Source: Treponema sp. (GTDB lineage Bacteria > Spirochaetota > Spirochaetia > Treponematales > Treponemataceae). Taken from it: a DNA stretch of 63,346 bases. The stretch covers positions 1-63,346 of the forward strand of contig JAEDED010000013.1 in NCBI GenBank assembly GCA_016293495.1. The letters run 5' to 3'. The position numbers were made by a program, and so were the translations under genes. Below, piece after piece: positions 45,472 through 53,893 of this stretch (the first letter of the stretch is position 1; each line of letters opens with the position of its first letter). The notes under the pieces were generated by a model. It saw only the letters and a list, made by a program, of their open reading frames with translations, was not told where the DNA came from and did no database searches.

Positions 45472-46268
45472 AATATTCCGATACCTGAGTGGAGGGTTTT
45501 AATTTTAGTTCCTGCAGCACTTTCTATGAGGGAATATACAAACCCCTTAAGGTTTGCGATTTCGTCCTCTGAAAGTTTCATGTTTCTGGAAACTGAAGGT
45601 TCACACATAGATGTTGCCTGAAGATACACGACTGCTTTTGAAGAAAGCTGATGATACTGATGCATTTCAGGATTGTCGAAAGATGCTCTGTAACAGTCTG
45701 TGCATACAAAGCCATTTTCGGAATGTGAATAAAGAGCCCTACCTAATTTATATTGTAGTGCATTATCTGTTAAATTTCCACTATAAAATGGTCTGTGACA
45801 GCGGCGGCATTGAGTGGAATCGGGCTGAACGCCCAAAAGGCCAATGTAGCGCCACAAAAAGCGTATTAAACCTGTCTGTCCGTGGCTTTCGTCGAGAAGA
45901 TCAAGACCGTCTAGAAAGCCGTTAAGCATTGTAAAAGTTTCGTAAGGAGAGCCGCCGCATTTGGTGGTCATGACAACCTCAATGGCTAATGTTGCGGCCC
46001 ATGTCTTAAAAAGGCTTTCTCGAAACGTAAGATGGTATTTTATTACGTCAAAGTCTGTGATTTTAGAGGAATGTTTGCTTTCGTCATTGTAAAGGTAAAG
46101 AAGACCGGAGTTGAAAGGGCTTACAAGGGAACGAAGTTTGCTTTTTGGGCCGCCGTAAAGAATGCTTGTGAGAATTCCTTCATCTTTAGTCAGAAAAGAG
46201 ACAATGCGGTTTGATTCGCCTGATGATTTTACTGAAAGAATTAATGCCTCTTTTTGAATATTCCTCAT
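45468..46268 (-). CDS. recO: DNA repair protein RecO
   Basis: About 266 residues starting MRNIQKEALILSVK. The N-terminal OB fold (SGESNRIVSFLTKDEGIL) and a C-terminal zinc finger (CRRCHRPF ... CTDCYRA) match RecO, which loads RecA with RecR. An in-frame upstream ATG at 46304 adds 12 residues, but the 46268 start lies 6 bases after TATTAT and gives the conserved N-terminus. recJ follows with a 4-bp overlap, so a repair operon. Confidence 0.92.
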   Translation of the reverse strand: MRNIQKEALILSVKSSGESNRIVSFLTKDEGILTSILYGGPKSKLRSLVSPFNSGLLYLYNDESKHSSKITDFDVIKYHLTFRESLFKTWAATLAIEVVMTTKCGGSPYETFTMLNGFLDGLDLLDESHGQTGLIRFLWRYIGLLGVQPDSTQCRRCHRPFYSGNLTDNALQYKLGRALYSHSENGFVCTDCYRASFDNPEMHQYHQLSSKAVVYLQATSMCEPSVSRNMKLSEDEIANLKGFVYSLIESAAGTKIKTLHSGIGIL

Positions 46269-46274
46269 ATATAT

Positions 46275-46280
46275 ATAATA
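46275..46280 (-). promoter_or_regulatory. -10 element of recO
   Basis: Minus strand TATTAT ending 6 bases before the ATG at 46268, in a very A/T-rich tract that makes the call less certain. Confidence 0.4.
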
Positions 46281-46297
46281 TATTTTTTTTGAAAAAA

Positions 46298-46326
46298 TTG
46301 ACATTCATTTTTCAATAATATATAAT
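46298..46326 (+). promoter_or_regulatory. Consensus promoter of rpoZ-miaA2
   Basis: TTGACA (46298-46303), 17-bp spacer, TATAAT (46321-46326): a full sigma-70 consensus. The leader is about 30 bases and carries GGGAG before the ATG. Confidence 0.85.
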
Positions 46327-46361
46327 AATTTTAATAAATTTCATTATTTTGGGAGTCACTA

Positions 46362-46556
46362 ATGATTTTTCCACTTGAGCAGCTCGTTCAGTTTTCAGAC
46401 AACGCTTACGAAATCACAGTTGCAGCAAACCGTCGTGCATACCAGATGTCTATGGTAAAAGATCCACAGATTGAACAGAATGAAGACAAGGTTGTTTCAC
46501 TTGCCGCAACACAGTTATTCAATAACAAAGTAACATACCGTATTGAAGAAAAATAA
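46362..46556 (+). CDS. rpoZ: RNA polymerase omega subunit-like protein
   Basis: A 64-residue protein. Residues 14-32 (DNAYEITVAANRRAYQMSM) carry the omega motif, with the small-residue/basic stretch that contacts the beta' subunit. Short omega proteins are typical of spirochaetes. GGGAG lies 7 bases before the ATG and a consensus promoter is upstream. Its last codons overlap the start of the second miaA by 14 bp. Confidence 0.8.
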   Translation: MIFPLEQLVQFSDNAYEITVAANRRAYQMSMVKDPQIEQNEDKVVSLAATQLFNNKVTYRIEEK

Positions 46557-47499
46557 GATTCCAGTAATCGTTATTTTTGCTCCAACGGCAACAGGAAAGA
46601 CTGCTTTAACTGAAAAATTATTCGGAGAAGGCAGTCATTCTTTTTTTAAATCAAAGGCAGAAATAATCAGCGCAGATTCGATGGCCGTTTATAAAGGAAT
46701 GGATATCGGAACTGCAAAACCAGATCCAAAGTTACAGAACGAAATTCCTCACCACATGATTGATATGGTTACTCCCGACATTCAGTTTTCTGTAAGTGAA
46801 TTTGTAGAGAACGCAGATTTGTTCTGTAAAGAAATCAATTCCCGAAATAAAATTCCTGTGATGGCCGGGGGAACTGGTTTTTACATCCGTAATTTTTTAC
46901 TCGGCCTTCCTGAAACTCCAGAAAGTGATCCGGCGCTTAGAAATTCCTTAAAAGAGGAACTTGAAAAATGCGGAATCAATTTTATGTATCAGAAACTTTT
47001 GACGCTCGACCCGGTAAGTGCAGAAAAAATAAATAAAAATGATGCATACAGAATTCTTCGTGCAATCGAAGTTTTTTACCTTACCGGAAAACCTCGGTCC
47101 AGTTTTGAACTTTCACAAAAGCTTCGTGACCAGTACGATTTTTTTACAATCATTTTAGAACGTGACCGCGAAGAACTTTACAGCCGCATCGACAAGCGCG
47201 TTGACCAGATGTTTGACGAAGGACTTGAAGGCGAAGTAAATTCCCTTATAGAAAAAGGCTACACAAAGGAAATGCCGGGCATGCAGGCAATCGGCTATCG
47301 CGAGTTTTTTATGGACCTTGCCGGCATCGAAGAAGTCAAAGAAAAAATCAAGACAGATTCTCATAAATACGCAAAGAAGCAGTATGTGTTCATGAAAGGA
47401 ATTCCCGAGGCGCATACTTATAAGCTGACAGCCGATACAGAAGCCGAAATATTAATGCAGATTGAAAATAATCTTTCTGCCTGGTATAAAGATGCATGA
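46543..47499 (+). CDS. miaA: tRNA dimethylallyltransferase, second and classical paralogue
   Basis: A 318-residue MiaA. P-loop IFAPTATGKTAL, ISADSMAVYKGMDIGTAKP, HHMIDM, AGGTGFYIRNFL and the classical GMQAIGYREF motif are present, so this is the copy closest to characterised MiaA. The start is a TTG at 46543 inside the end of rpoZ, giving MKKNKIP; there is no ribosome binding site of its own, so translation probably depends on coupling to rpoZ. The first MiaA-type gene lies at 24113-25084. Confidence 0.92.
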   Translation: MKKNKIPVIVIFAPTATGKTALTEKLFGEGSHSFFKSKAEIISADSMAVYKGMDIGTAKPDPKLQNEIPHHMIDMVTPDIQFSVSEFVENADLFCKEINSRNKIPVMAGGTGFYIRNFLLGLPETPESDPALRNSLKEELEKCGINFMYQKLLTLDPVSAEKINKNDAYRILRAIEVFYLTGKPRSSFELSQKLRDQYDFFTIILERDREELYSRIDKRVDQMFDEGLEGEVNSLIEKGYTKEMPGMQAIGYREFFMDLAGIEEVKEKIKTDSHKYAKKQYVFMKGIPEAHTYKLTADTEAEILMQIENNLSAWYKDA

Positions 47500-47583
47500 A
47501 AAGCTATTTTTTATACTGCCATGCACTTCATGAAGCATATCAATTACTTCATGTATTGAAAACAATCTAAACTCATAATTTCT

Positions 47584-47605
47584 CGTGAGTTAACTCACGG
47601 ATTTT
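47584..47605. promoter_or_regulatory. Palindromic operator candidate upstream of the FGE-like gene (copy 1)
   Basis: GTGAGTTAACTCAC (47585-47598), extended to 16 bp by C and G on either side. With the following GGATTTT it forms a 21-bp sequence found again at 53149-53169. It ends 46 bp before a -10-like TAGAAT at 47645-47650. Confidence 0.55.
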
Positions 47606-47731
47606 TCCAAAGTCTACAAACTACCGCGCAGACAATAAATCTTTTAGAATACAACGAAAGGTTAGAAAGCCTTGTACTTTAATCTGTCGGCGGACATTCG
47701 CTTAAAGCGATAAAACGCGGAGGAATTCTAT

Positions 47732-50080
47732 ATGAAACTAAAACGACTTTTTGCAACAGCAATTTCTTTTATTATTGGAATTGCTGCTTTTGCACAGAAT
47801 TCAGATTATTCTTCGCTTTTAACTAAAGCAAAAGAATACGAAACACAAAATAAATGGGTTTACGCTGCAGCGACTTATTTTGATGCAATGGTACAAAATC
47901 CGACTGCACAAGGTATTGATGCATATACAGGATTTAATGAAATACTTGAGCTTTTTTATAATGGTAATCCTGGAAAAGGTGAATTTGATGATTTTACAAA
48001 AGCAGATGCTTGGCTTGCACTTGCAAAAGAAGCTGAAGAATATTTTACATTGAATGCACCTTTTGATGTTCAGATATATTATGCAAAAGGCGAACTGAAT
48101 ACAGCAAATAAAACTTGCACTTATTATTTTGCGCCTCACATTCAGTATTCAGAAAAAGCTAAGTTAATTATTGATGCAATGAAAACAGGAATCAATCAAT
48201 GCGAAGGAAGTCCGCTTGCAAATAAGTGGCCAAAATTTTCAGCATATAATTCATCTTCAAAAACTGGTAAAGCTGCTGTTACAGCGGCCGTAATTCCTGC
48301 ATCTCCAAAAGCACTAGTTGCATACTGCACATTAAACGGAGCTTACACGTCAGATATTTATCCTGCAGGAAAAACATATTACTCTCCTGCATGGGCTGTA
48401 AATTATTTTCAGTATACAACAACAAAATATCCTGATGTAAGATGTTCGTTTTACACTCTTGCAATTGATATTATTGATGAAAAGGGAAAAGTGATTGCAA
48501 CAATTCCGGCAAAAAGAATGGATTATGTAGAACCTAATAAAAGAGCAGGAGGTGCTGTGACTGTTGCAGAGGTATGCTATATGAATATTTTGAACGATAG
48601 AGCGTTAAGCAAAGTTACAGTTGATGCTGCCGGATACAAAGCAATAAATGAAGGTAAATATTCATTCCGTGTAAACTCTGTTATTTTGAATAACACAGAC
48701 ATAAGTGCAAAGGTTGTTTCTGTAACAAAAGAATTTTTAGGAAGAAAATCAACCCAAAATGTTGCACTATTTTCAGAATCTCCAAAAAACGCAATCAATG
48801 TAAATAAAGACAATATTAGATTCTGCGAACCATATAATTGTGGAACAAATAATTTATATTATCTTGACGGTGCTCATCCACATAAAATAAATGTCATTGC
48901 TACAATTAAAAACGAAGCGGAAAAAATTCTTCAGAGAAAGGAGAATGTAGAAAAACTCCGCAACTTAACTTACGAAATTGCAGCAAATGATGAAAAAGTA
49001 ATTATGTATTCAACACAATATCTAAGATTTTCCAACGACAATACAAACTATGATTATTATATTATGAACTTGGCAAGTGTTGAAGAAGGACTTGAAACGG
49101 TTTATTCATTAAATGGGGAATCAGATCCTTCAAAATGGGTTGAATCTGACTATGGTTCTTACGAAGGTGAAATTACAAAAAATGAAAATGCAAATGGTTA
49201 TAGATATATTGAAAGAAGCGAAAAGAATTTTCTATTAGATCAAAATATCATTAATTATAGAAATTACTGCAAGGTAATTTCTGGTTCAGAAAAAGAGAAA
49301 TACATTGCAGAATACAAGGCAAAAAAAGAAGCGGAAAAACTTGCAAAACAGAAAAAAATTGATGAAGCATTGGCACAAGTAATGAATCCTTTTAAAGAAA
49401 AATATCTGAAAGCGCCAAAAGACTACAAATCACTTTTCAAAAATGTAAAAGGCAGTTTTACAATGAATATTCCGTTTATTGGCGAAACAACTGTTGACTT
49501 GGATTTTTATGCAAGCCAGATAGAAGTAACTCAAGGACTTTATGAAAAAATTATGGGAACAAATCCAAGCCAGGGAACAATAAACGAATTATATCCTGTA
49601 AACAATGTAAGTATTTACGAAGCTATTGTTTTCTGTAATAAATTAAGCATTGCAGCAGGTCTGACACCAGCATATACATTAAATAAAACTACAGATCCAG
49701 ACAAATGGGGAGCAATTCCTACAAAAAAAGATGCAAAATGGGACAAAATTTCTGTGGCAAAAAAAGCAGATGGATTCAGATTGCCGACTTCAGATGAGAT
49801 GAATGCTTATACAACAAATTCTTACATTGATTATGATAAAGTTTATTATGCAGGACTTACAGAAAGTTATGAGTCAATCAAAGTTGAGGGAGAAAAAATT
49901 TATAAACCTTGTGATGCATCGGCAAATAAATTTAAACTGTATAATGCAAATGACAACATTCTTGAAATGTTCAGAGATTCAAAAGTATGCGGTACAAAAG
50001 TTGGATATAAAACAGGTTCTGTTGACCCGTCATCAAAAGATCCGAGAATCGGTTTCAGAGTTGTAAGCGGAAAAAAATAA
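47732..50080 (+). CDS. Secreted protein with C-terminal FGE-sulfatase-like domain
   Basis: A 782-residue protein with signal peptide (RLFATAISFIIGIAAFAQ). Residues 20-560 are not recognised; a Lys/Glu-rich helix (YKAKKEAEKLAKQKKIDEAL) precedes the last domain. From about 575 the sequence follows the formylglycine-generating-enzyme/SUMF1 pattern: IEVTQGLYEKIMGTNPSQG, PVNNVSIYEAIVFCNKLS, GFRLPTSDE and a final GFRVV. The cysteine pair and the GGSW-type region of active FGE are not seen, so this is probably a structural or binding variant. GGAGG precedes the ATG. The gene is more A/T-rich than its surroundings. Confidence 0.75.
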   Translation: MKLKRLFATAISFIIGIAAFAQNSDYSSLLTKAKEYETQNKWVYAAATYFDAMVQNPTAQGIDAYTGFNEILELFYNGNPGKGEFDDFTKADAWLALAKEAEEYFTLNAPFDVQIYYAKGELNTANKTCTYYFAPHIQYSEKAKLIIDAMKTGINQCEGSPLANKWPKFSAYNSSSKTGKAAVTAAVIPASPKALVAYCTLNGAYTSDIYPAGKTYYSPAWAVNYFQYTTTKYPDVRCSFYTLAIDIIDEKGKVIATIPAKRMDYVEPNKRAGGAVTVAEVCYMNILNDRALSKVTVDAAGYKAINEGKYSFRVNSVILNNTDISAKVVSVTKEFLGRKSTQNVALFSESPKNAINVNKDNIRFCEPYNCGTNNLYYLDGAHPHKINVIATIKNEAEKILQRKENVEKLRNLTYEIAANDEKVIMYSTQYLRFSNDNTNYDYYIMNLASVEEGLETVYSLNGESDPSKWVESDYGSYEGEITKNENANGYRYIERSEKNFLLDQNIINYRNYCKVISGSEKEKYIAEYKAKKEAEKLAKQKKIDEALAQVMNPFKEKYLKAPKDYKSLFKNVKGSFTMNIPFIGETTVDLDFYASQIEVTQGLYEKIMGTNPSQGTINELYPVNNVSIYEAIVFCNKLSIAAGLTPAYTLNKTTDPDKWGAIPTKKDAKWDKISVAKKADGFRLPTSDEMNAYTTNSYIDYDKVYYAGLTESYESIKVEGEKIYKPCDASANKFKLYNANDNILEMFRDSKVCGTKVGYKTGSVDPSSKDPRIGFRVVSGKK

Positions 50081-50127
50081 GCATTATAAAAACTATAAAA
50101 AAACTACAATACTCTGATTAGTAAAAA

Positions 50128-50170
50128 CCTTAAAACCGCCACTCATACTTTTTGTGTGGCGGTTTTAAAT
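50128..50170 (+). terminator. Terminator after the FGE-like gene
   Basis: TTAAAACCGCCAC (50130-50142) pairs with GTGGCGGTTTTAA (50156-50168) around a 13-base loop. Confidence 0.85.
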
Positions 50171-50350
50171 TCAAAACAGTTTTGAGCTCATTGAAATCAC
50201 AGACTTTCTTTTTATCACTACAACTGCTCAAAATAAAAGAATGAACTTTTCGCATAAAACTTGAATAATCTCCACAAAAATCAATGTGTATGATATAATA
50301 TTAAAAAATAAAATAATTATAGGAAAAAATTACTTTCAAGCGATAAAAAT

Positions 50351-50995
50351 ATGCAAATCACAGCAAACAATAATGAAAATACAGCCACAATTTCGACGCA
50401 AAACGCTTTTCCAAAATTTCCTTTTTTATTTCAGATTGTGCTAGGGCTTGTCTGCGGTGGACTGACCTTTCTTGCAAGCTTTTTTCAACAGTTGGCACTT
50501 ATTCCGCTTTATTTGGACACAATTTTTACTTCTACAGCATCGTTTTTCGGTCTTTTTAGCGGTCTTGTTTCTGCAATATTTTATCATGCACTTTGCATAT
50601 TTTTATGGAAGCAGAATTTTACAAACTTCATCTGGGTGTTGTGCAGCATTACGCTCGTTTTTATTATCCGCTTGTACATCAGAAAAAAAACAAAAATCTT
50701 CCCTATGGACATAATCAATCTTATTTTTTTGAACGCGGTAATTATCAGCATTGAAGGCGCCCTTATTTTTACAATCCTACACATACTCGTAAACTACAAC
50801 GAAGATAGCTCCGTGCGAACGATGTACCTTATGCTTGTAAGAAGCAACATTTCGCTTTTTGTAAGTGCACTTCTTCCGCGAATTCCTGTAAACATTCTAG
50901 ACAAAGGACTGAGCATCGCAGGCGGATATTTTTCGTTTATTGGAATAAAAAAACTGTGCAATATGATTAAAAAACAGCAAAAGCACGATATTTGA
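50351..50995 (+). CDS. Polytopic membrane protein of unknown function
   Basis: A 214-residue protein with about five or six membrane helices (from residue 27 on). The end, PRIPVNILDKGLSIAGGYFS, resembles the last helix of small-molecule S components (ECF type) and of some sensory membrane modules, but I cannot assign it. A TATAAT at 50294-50299 gives a leader of about 50 bases; no ribosome binding site is evident. It converges on the sensor kinase gene, so it may be a sensed transporter or accessory sensor of that system; that is speculation. Confidence 0.65.
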   Translation: MQITANNNENTATISTQNAFPKFPFLFQIVLGLVCGGLTFLASFFQQLALIPLYLDTIFTSTASFFGLFSGLVSAIFYHALCIFLWKQNFTNFIWVLCSITLVFIIRLYIRKKTKIFPMDIINLIFLNAVIISIEGALIFTILHILVNYNEDSSVRTMYLMLVRSNISLFVSALLPRIPVNILDKGLSIAGGYFSFIGIKKLCNMIKKQQKHDI

Positions 50996-51062
50996 CCTGC
51001 TGTTACTACGAGAGAAACAAACAATACGCAAAAAAAATCAAAGCGCTCTGAATTTTTCCTTA

Positions 51063-52445
51063 CTAGCATTCTACTTTTAAAATAATCGTTGTGCCGATTT
51101 CTGCAGAAGATTTTATTTCTACCGTTCCGCCTATAATTTCTGCACGGCTTAAGATTCCTTTAAGTCCAAGGTGAGTGCTCTGGTCTGTTATGCTTATTTT
51201 TGAATTTGCCGTGTGGCTTTCAAATTTATTAAAAGTGTTTTGAAGAAAAAAGTTTTTGTCCATTCCTTTTCCGTCGTCGCTTACGATAAAAACAAGAATC
51301 TGCTTTCTGCTTTTTTCATCATCACTTGGAAAAGTTTCTGTTCTTGCGAAAATGCTTATTTCTTCTGCACCGGAATGTTTTTCTGCATTTGTAACTGCTT
51401 CCTGAATGATTCTGAAAATATGAAGTTTCTGCGTGCCAGAAAGTTTTTTGAAAAGTTCACTTTTTTCTGCATAAAACTTGCAGGGAATGTCGCTAAACTT
51501 TGCAGAATTGACTGCAAATTCATTTAAAAGATTTACAAAATCAGCATTTTCAATTTCTGGCGGCGTCATATTCCGAATGATGTTGCGGATGTTCAGAAGG
51601 TTCTGCGTTTCAAGGGTTCTGATTTTTAAAATCAATTCTTCAGATTCAACTAACGCTTTGTCTTTGCAGAAATCCTTTCTACTATTTTTTGCGTCTTTTT
51701 CCTCTATAAATAGTTGCTCAAGTTTATTTACATAAAGAAGAGCTATTCTTGAATCCTGCGTTACAGTGTCGTGCAGTTCTCGCGAAATTCTTGTGCGCTC
51801 GCTTTCCTGTACATCGACAATCGTTTTTGTAATTAATTTTTCGTGAATATTCTGCTCGGTAAGTTCTTCGATTTTCTTTTTGTTTTTTAAATAAAATGTT
51901 CCTGCCACTACAAAAATAATGCTCAAAAATGAAATGATGCTCAAAAGTTCCACAAACGGAATAAAATACGATTTTGAATTTTCTATCGTAAAAAACTGAA
52001 AATCATTCATGCATGCACAAAGATTGCGCAGCAAAAATTCAAATTTATTTTTATCATTATTCTGAAATGCGTTAATTACATTTTCAATTTGAAAAAGCGC
52101 GTCGTCGATGCACTGAGCTGTTTTTGAAAGCGAGCCGTCAAGTTCAATTACATAAAAATCAGAAGTCTTGTATTCGAGCAGCGTAGTTTTAAGATTTTCC
52201 AAGTGCTGAATAATGCAGGGAGGGGGATTAATTGTACTGTCAACTGAATGGACTGTCGCAACTGACAAATTTTCTTCAATCGGATTTTCATTTTGAATGA
52301 CGTTTTTGAAAAATGCGTTCCATGTTTCAAGAACTTTTTCTTCTGCAGACATTTTTCTTTGATTTGAGCACGACAAAAATGAAATTGAAATGCAAAGTGT
52401 TAGAGCGAGAAAAAAAATTGTTTTACAAGCAAGGTGTTTTTTCAT
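51063..52445 (-). CDS. NarX/LiaS-type sensor histidine kinase with lipobox-like N-terminus
   Basis: A 460-residue HisKA_3 kinase. Signal-type N-terminus FFLALTLCISISFLSC with Cys26 in a relaxed lipobox; extracytoplasmic region (about 27-165); membrane helix (LLSIISFLSIIFVVAGTFYL, about 168-187); phosphoacceptor SERTRISRELHDTVTQ; HATPase motifs IIQEAVTNAEKHSG, VSDDGKGM and HLGLKGILSRAEIIGG. It phosphorylates the regulator encoded just upstream (4-bp gap). Having both a possible lipid anchor and a membrane helix is unusual. No ribosome binding site is visible, so coupling to the regulator gene is likely. Confidence 0.88.
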   Translation of the reverse strand: MKKHLACKTIFFLALTLCISISFLSCSNQRKMSAEEKVLETWNAFFKNVIQNENPIEENLSVATVHSVDSTINPPPCIIQHLENLKTTLLEYKTSDFYVIELDGSLSKTAQCIDDALFQIENVINAFQNNDKNKFEFLLRNLCACMNDFQFFTIENSKSYFIPFVELLSIISFLSIIFVVAGTFYLKNKKKIEELTEQNIHEKLITKTIVDVQESERTRISRELHDTVTQDSRIALLYVNKLEQLFIEEKDAKNSRKDFCKDKALVESEELILKIRTLETQNLLNIRNIIRNMTPPEIENADFVNLLNEFAVNSAKFSDIPCKFYAEKSELFKKLSGTQKLHIFRIIQEAVTNAEKHSGAEEISIFARTETFPSDDEKSRKQILVFIVSDDGKGMDKNFFLQNTFNKFESHTANSKISITDQSTHLGLKGILSRAEIIGGTVEIKSSAEIGTTIILKVEC

Positions 52446-52449
52446 TTTT

Positions 52450-53091
52450 TTATTTTAGTTTTTCAAGAAGACTTGTCCTGTTCTGGCAGCCGAGTTTATC
52501 GTAAATTATGCTGATGTAATTATCAAGCGTGTTAATTTTTATGCCGAGTCTTTGTGCAATTTCTTCGTTTGAATAATTTTGTTCTATATATTTTACAACC
52601 TGTTGTTCGCGTTTTGTAAGCATAGAAAAAAGATTCTGCCTCGCAATAAAGCTCGTTACCAAATCACTTTGAATATAAGTCTGTCTTTTACTCACGTAAT
52701 CTATTGCATCAAGAAGAACCTGCTCGCTTGAACATTTTGAAACAAATCCCTTTGCACCAACTTGTTCGCTCATCGCCGTTTCAATACATGAACCTGTGTC
52801 GTGACTTGAAAAAACAACAGACTCAATTCCGTTTTCTTTCAGTAATTTTATTGCCTCAAAACCGTTTGAATAATTGTTTCCGCTTTCATTTTTAAGCTGA
52901 ATATCGACTACCGCAACATAAATATCGCTGTCGTCATTTTTATTAGAACTTTTTATTTTTTGCAGAATTAAAGGAATTTCAGAAAGTGATTCCGCTTCAA
53001 ATGCAACCTGCCAGTCAGATTTTTCTAGAATAAAAGAAGCAATTCCTTTTCGCAGCATTTTGTGGTCGTCAATCAAAATCAATTTTTCCAT
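52450..53091 (-). CDS. NarL/FixJ-family response regulator
   Basis: About 213 residues. Receiver domain: LILIDDHKMLRKG (acidic pair), phospho-acceptor Asp in VAVVDIQLKNES, switch residues VVFSSHD, Lys in GFVSKCSSE. C-terminal LuxR-type HTH: MLTKREQQVVKYIEQNYSNE, then IAQRLGIKINTLDNYIS. It should activate or repress genes on phosphorylation by the kinase encoded 4 bp downstream. The frame reaches back to 53133, but ATG 53091 lies 6 bases after TGC-TATAAT. A GTGAGTTAACTCAC palindrome lies 45 bp upstream of that -10, which suggests autoregulation. Confidence 0.9.
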   Translation of the reverse strand: MEKLILIDDHKMLRKGIASFILEKSDWQVAFEAESLSEIPLILQKIKSSNKNDDSDIYVAVVDIQLKNESGNNYSNGFEAIKLLKENGIESVVFSSHDTGSCIETAMSEQVGAKGFVSKCSSEQVLLDAIDYVSKRQTYIQSDLVTSFIARQNLFSMLTKREQQVVKYIEQNYSNEEIAQRLGIKINTLDNYISIIYDKLGCQNRTSLLEKLK

Positions 53092-53097
53092 GGTTTT

Positions 53098-53106
53098 ATT
53101 ATAGCA
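53098..53106 (-). promoter_or_regulatory. Extended -10 promoter of the response regulator gene
   Basis: Minus strand TGC-TATAAT (hexamer 53098-53103), ending 6 bases before the ATG at 53091, without a ribosome binding site. Confidence 0.65.
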
Positions 53107-53148
53107 GAAAACCGCAGCAAAAAAAACTGACAAAAAACACGAAAAACA

Positions 53149-53169
53149 GTGAGTTAACTCACGGATTTT
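53149..53169. promoter_or_regulatory. Palindromic operator candidate upstream of the response regulator (copy 2)
   Basis: GTGAGTTAACTCAC (53149-53162) followed by GGATTTT, identical over 21 bp to the copy at 47585-47605 and in the same orientation. It lies 45 bp upstream of the regulator's -10. Confidence 0.6.
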
Positions 53170-53300
53170 AATTTAATGGAACTGCAGATTGCTTTATAAC
53201 AGGAAGTAACTCAAAAATGCTTTTTCTGATATTGTTACAGAATTCCGAGATAGGGGAGATGAAAAATGATAACTAAACATCACACTTCATCAGTCAGATT

Positions 53301-53858
53301 TTACTCCATCACTGAAATTTCAAGCCAGGCGTTACCATCCAGTTTTTCAAAAATACCGAATCTTTCGTGTACATTTAGATATTCAGCAAAAGCCATCATC
53401 TGACCGATATTGCCTTCTGTAATGCCAATCCATTTATCATCACACATAAGAATCTGACGGTTCATTGCACCGAAACGATAATCAAGATATACGCAATAGT
53501 TGTGATTTCCCATCTGTTTTTCTGCAATTATGCGGATAAGCGGGCACTTTGCTTTTATGAGTTCTGTATCGCCACCTTTTAAGAGGTCATCAAGCTCTTT
53601 TCTTGTCGGCTCTTTAGAAAACTGTTCAAGTTCCAAAGGTAGTTTATCGTAAGAATAGAGTGTCCAGCCGTTTATTTTGAACGAAGCAACTCCATCTTTA
53701 GAAAATTGATTTTTTTTTGGAGAAACGCAATTTTTTTCGCTTTTTTCAGATTTTGAAAATAGAACAAAATAAAAAGCTGGCCTTGAGCGTTCGCAAGGAG
53801 TAGGCCGCTCAGGTAAAAGATGGTACAATGGATTTTGAACAGGACGAACAAAATCCAT
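53301..53858 (-). CDS. Unknown protein with doubtful N-terminus
   Basis: A frame of 185 residues (187 from a TTG at 53864). The last 130 residues look like a real soluble protein (ASFKINGWTLYSYDKLPLEL, YCVYLDYRFGAMNRQ, GNAWLEISVME), but I do not recognise it. The first 45 residues are encoded by a structured, repeat-like stretch (53765-53890) and read like untranslated DNA (PERPTPCERSRP); there is no ribosome binding site. A run of nine A within codons 50-55 could hide a frameshift. The gene may start internally at a non-standard codon or be a truncated pseudogene. Confidence 0.45.
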   Translation of the reverse strand: MDFVRPVQNPLYHLLPERPTPCERSRPAFYFVLFSKSEKSEKNCVSPKKNQFSKDGVASFKINGWTLYSYDKLPLELEQFSKEPTRKELDDLLKGGDTELIKAKCPLIRIIAEKQMGNHNYCVYLDYRFGAMNRQILMCDDKWIGITEGNIGQMMAFAEYLNVHERFGIFEKLDGNAWLEISVME

Positions 53859-53890
53859 GAGCAAAATGGCAAAGCGCCAAGTGCAATGAC
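53765..53890. repeat. Structured intergenic stretch
   Basis: Holds ATGGATTTTG (53828-53837) pairing perfectly with CAAAATCCAT (53849-53858), a TGGC/GCCA mini-hairpin to the right, and GAGCGTTCGC with GC-rich flanks to the left. GAGCGTTCGC is also in the core of the repeats near 59.1-59.5 and 63.0 kb, so this may be a decayed relative. Confidence 0.45.
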
Positions 53891-53893
53891 AAC

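Noticed and set aside
53266..53403. A 45-residue plus-strand frame with GGGGAG 7 bases before its ATG
   Set aside because: It mostly runs antisense through the end of the unknown gene at 53301, has no recognisable features, and the composition looks like a shadow frame.
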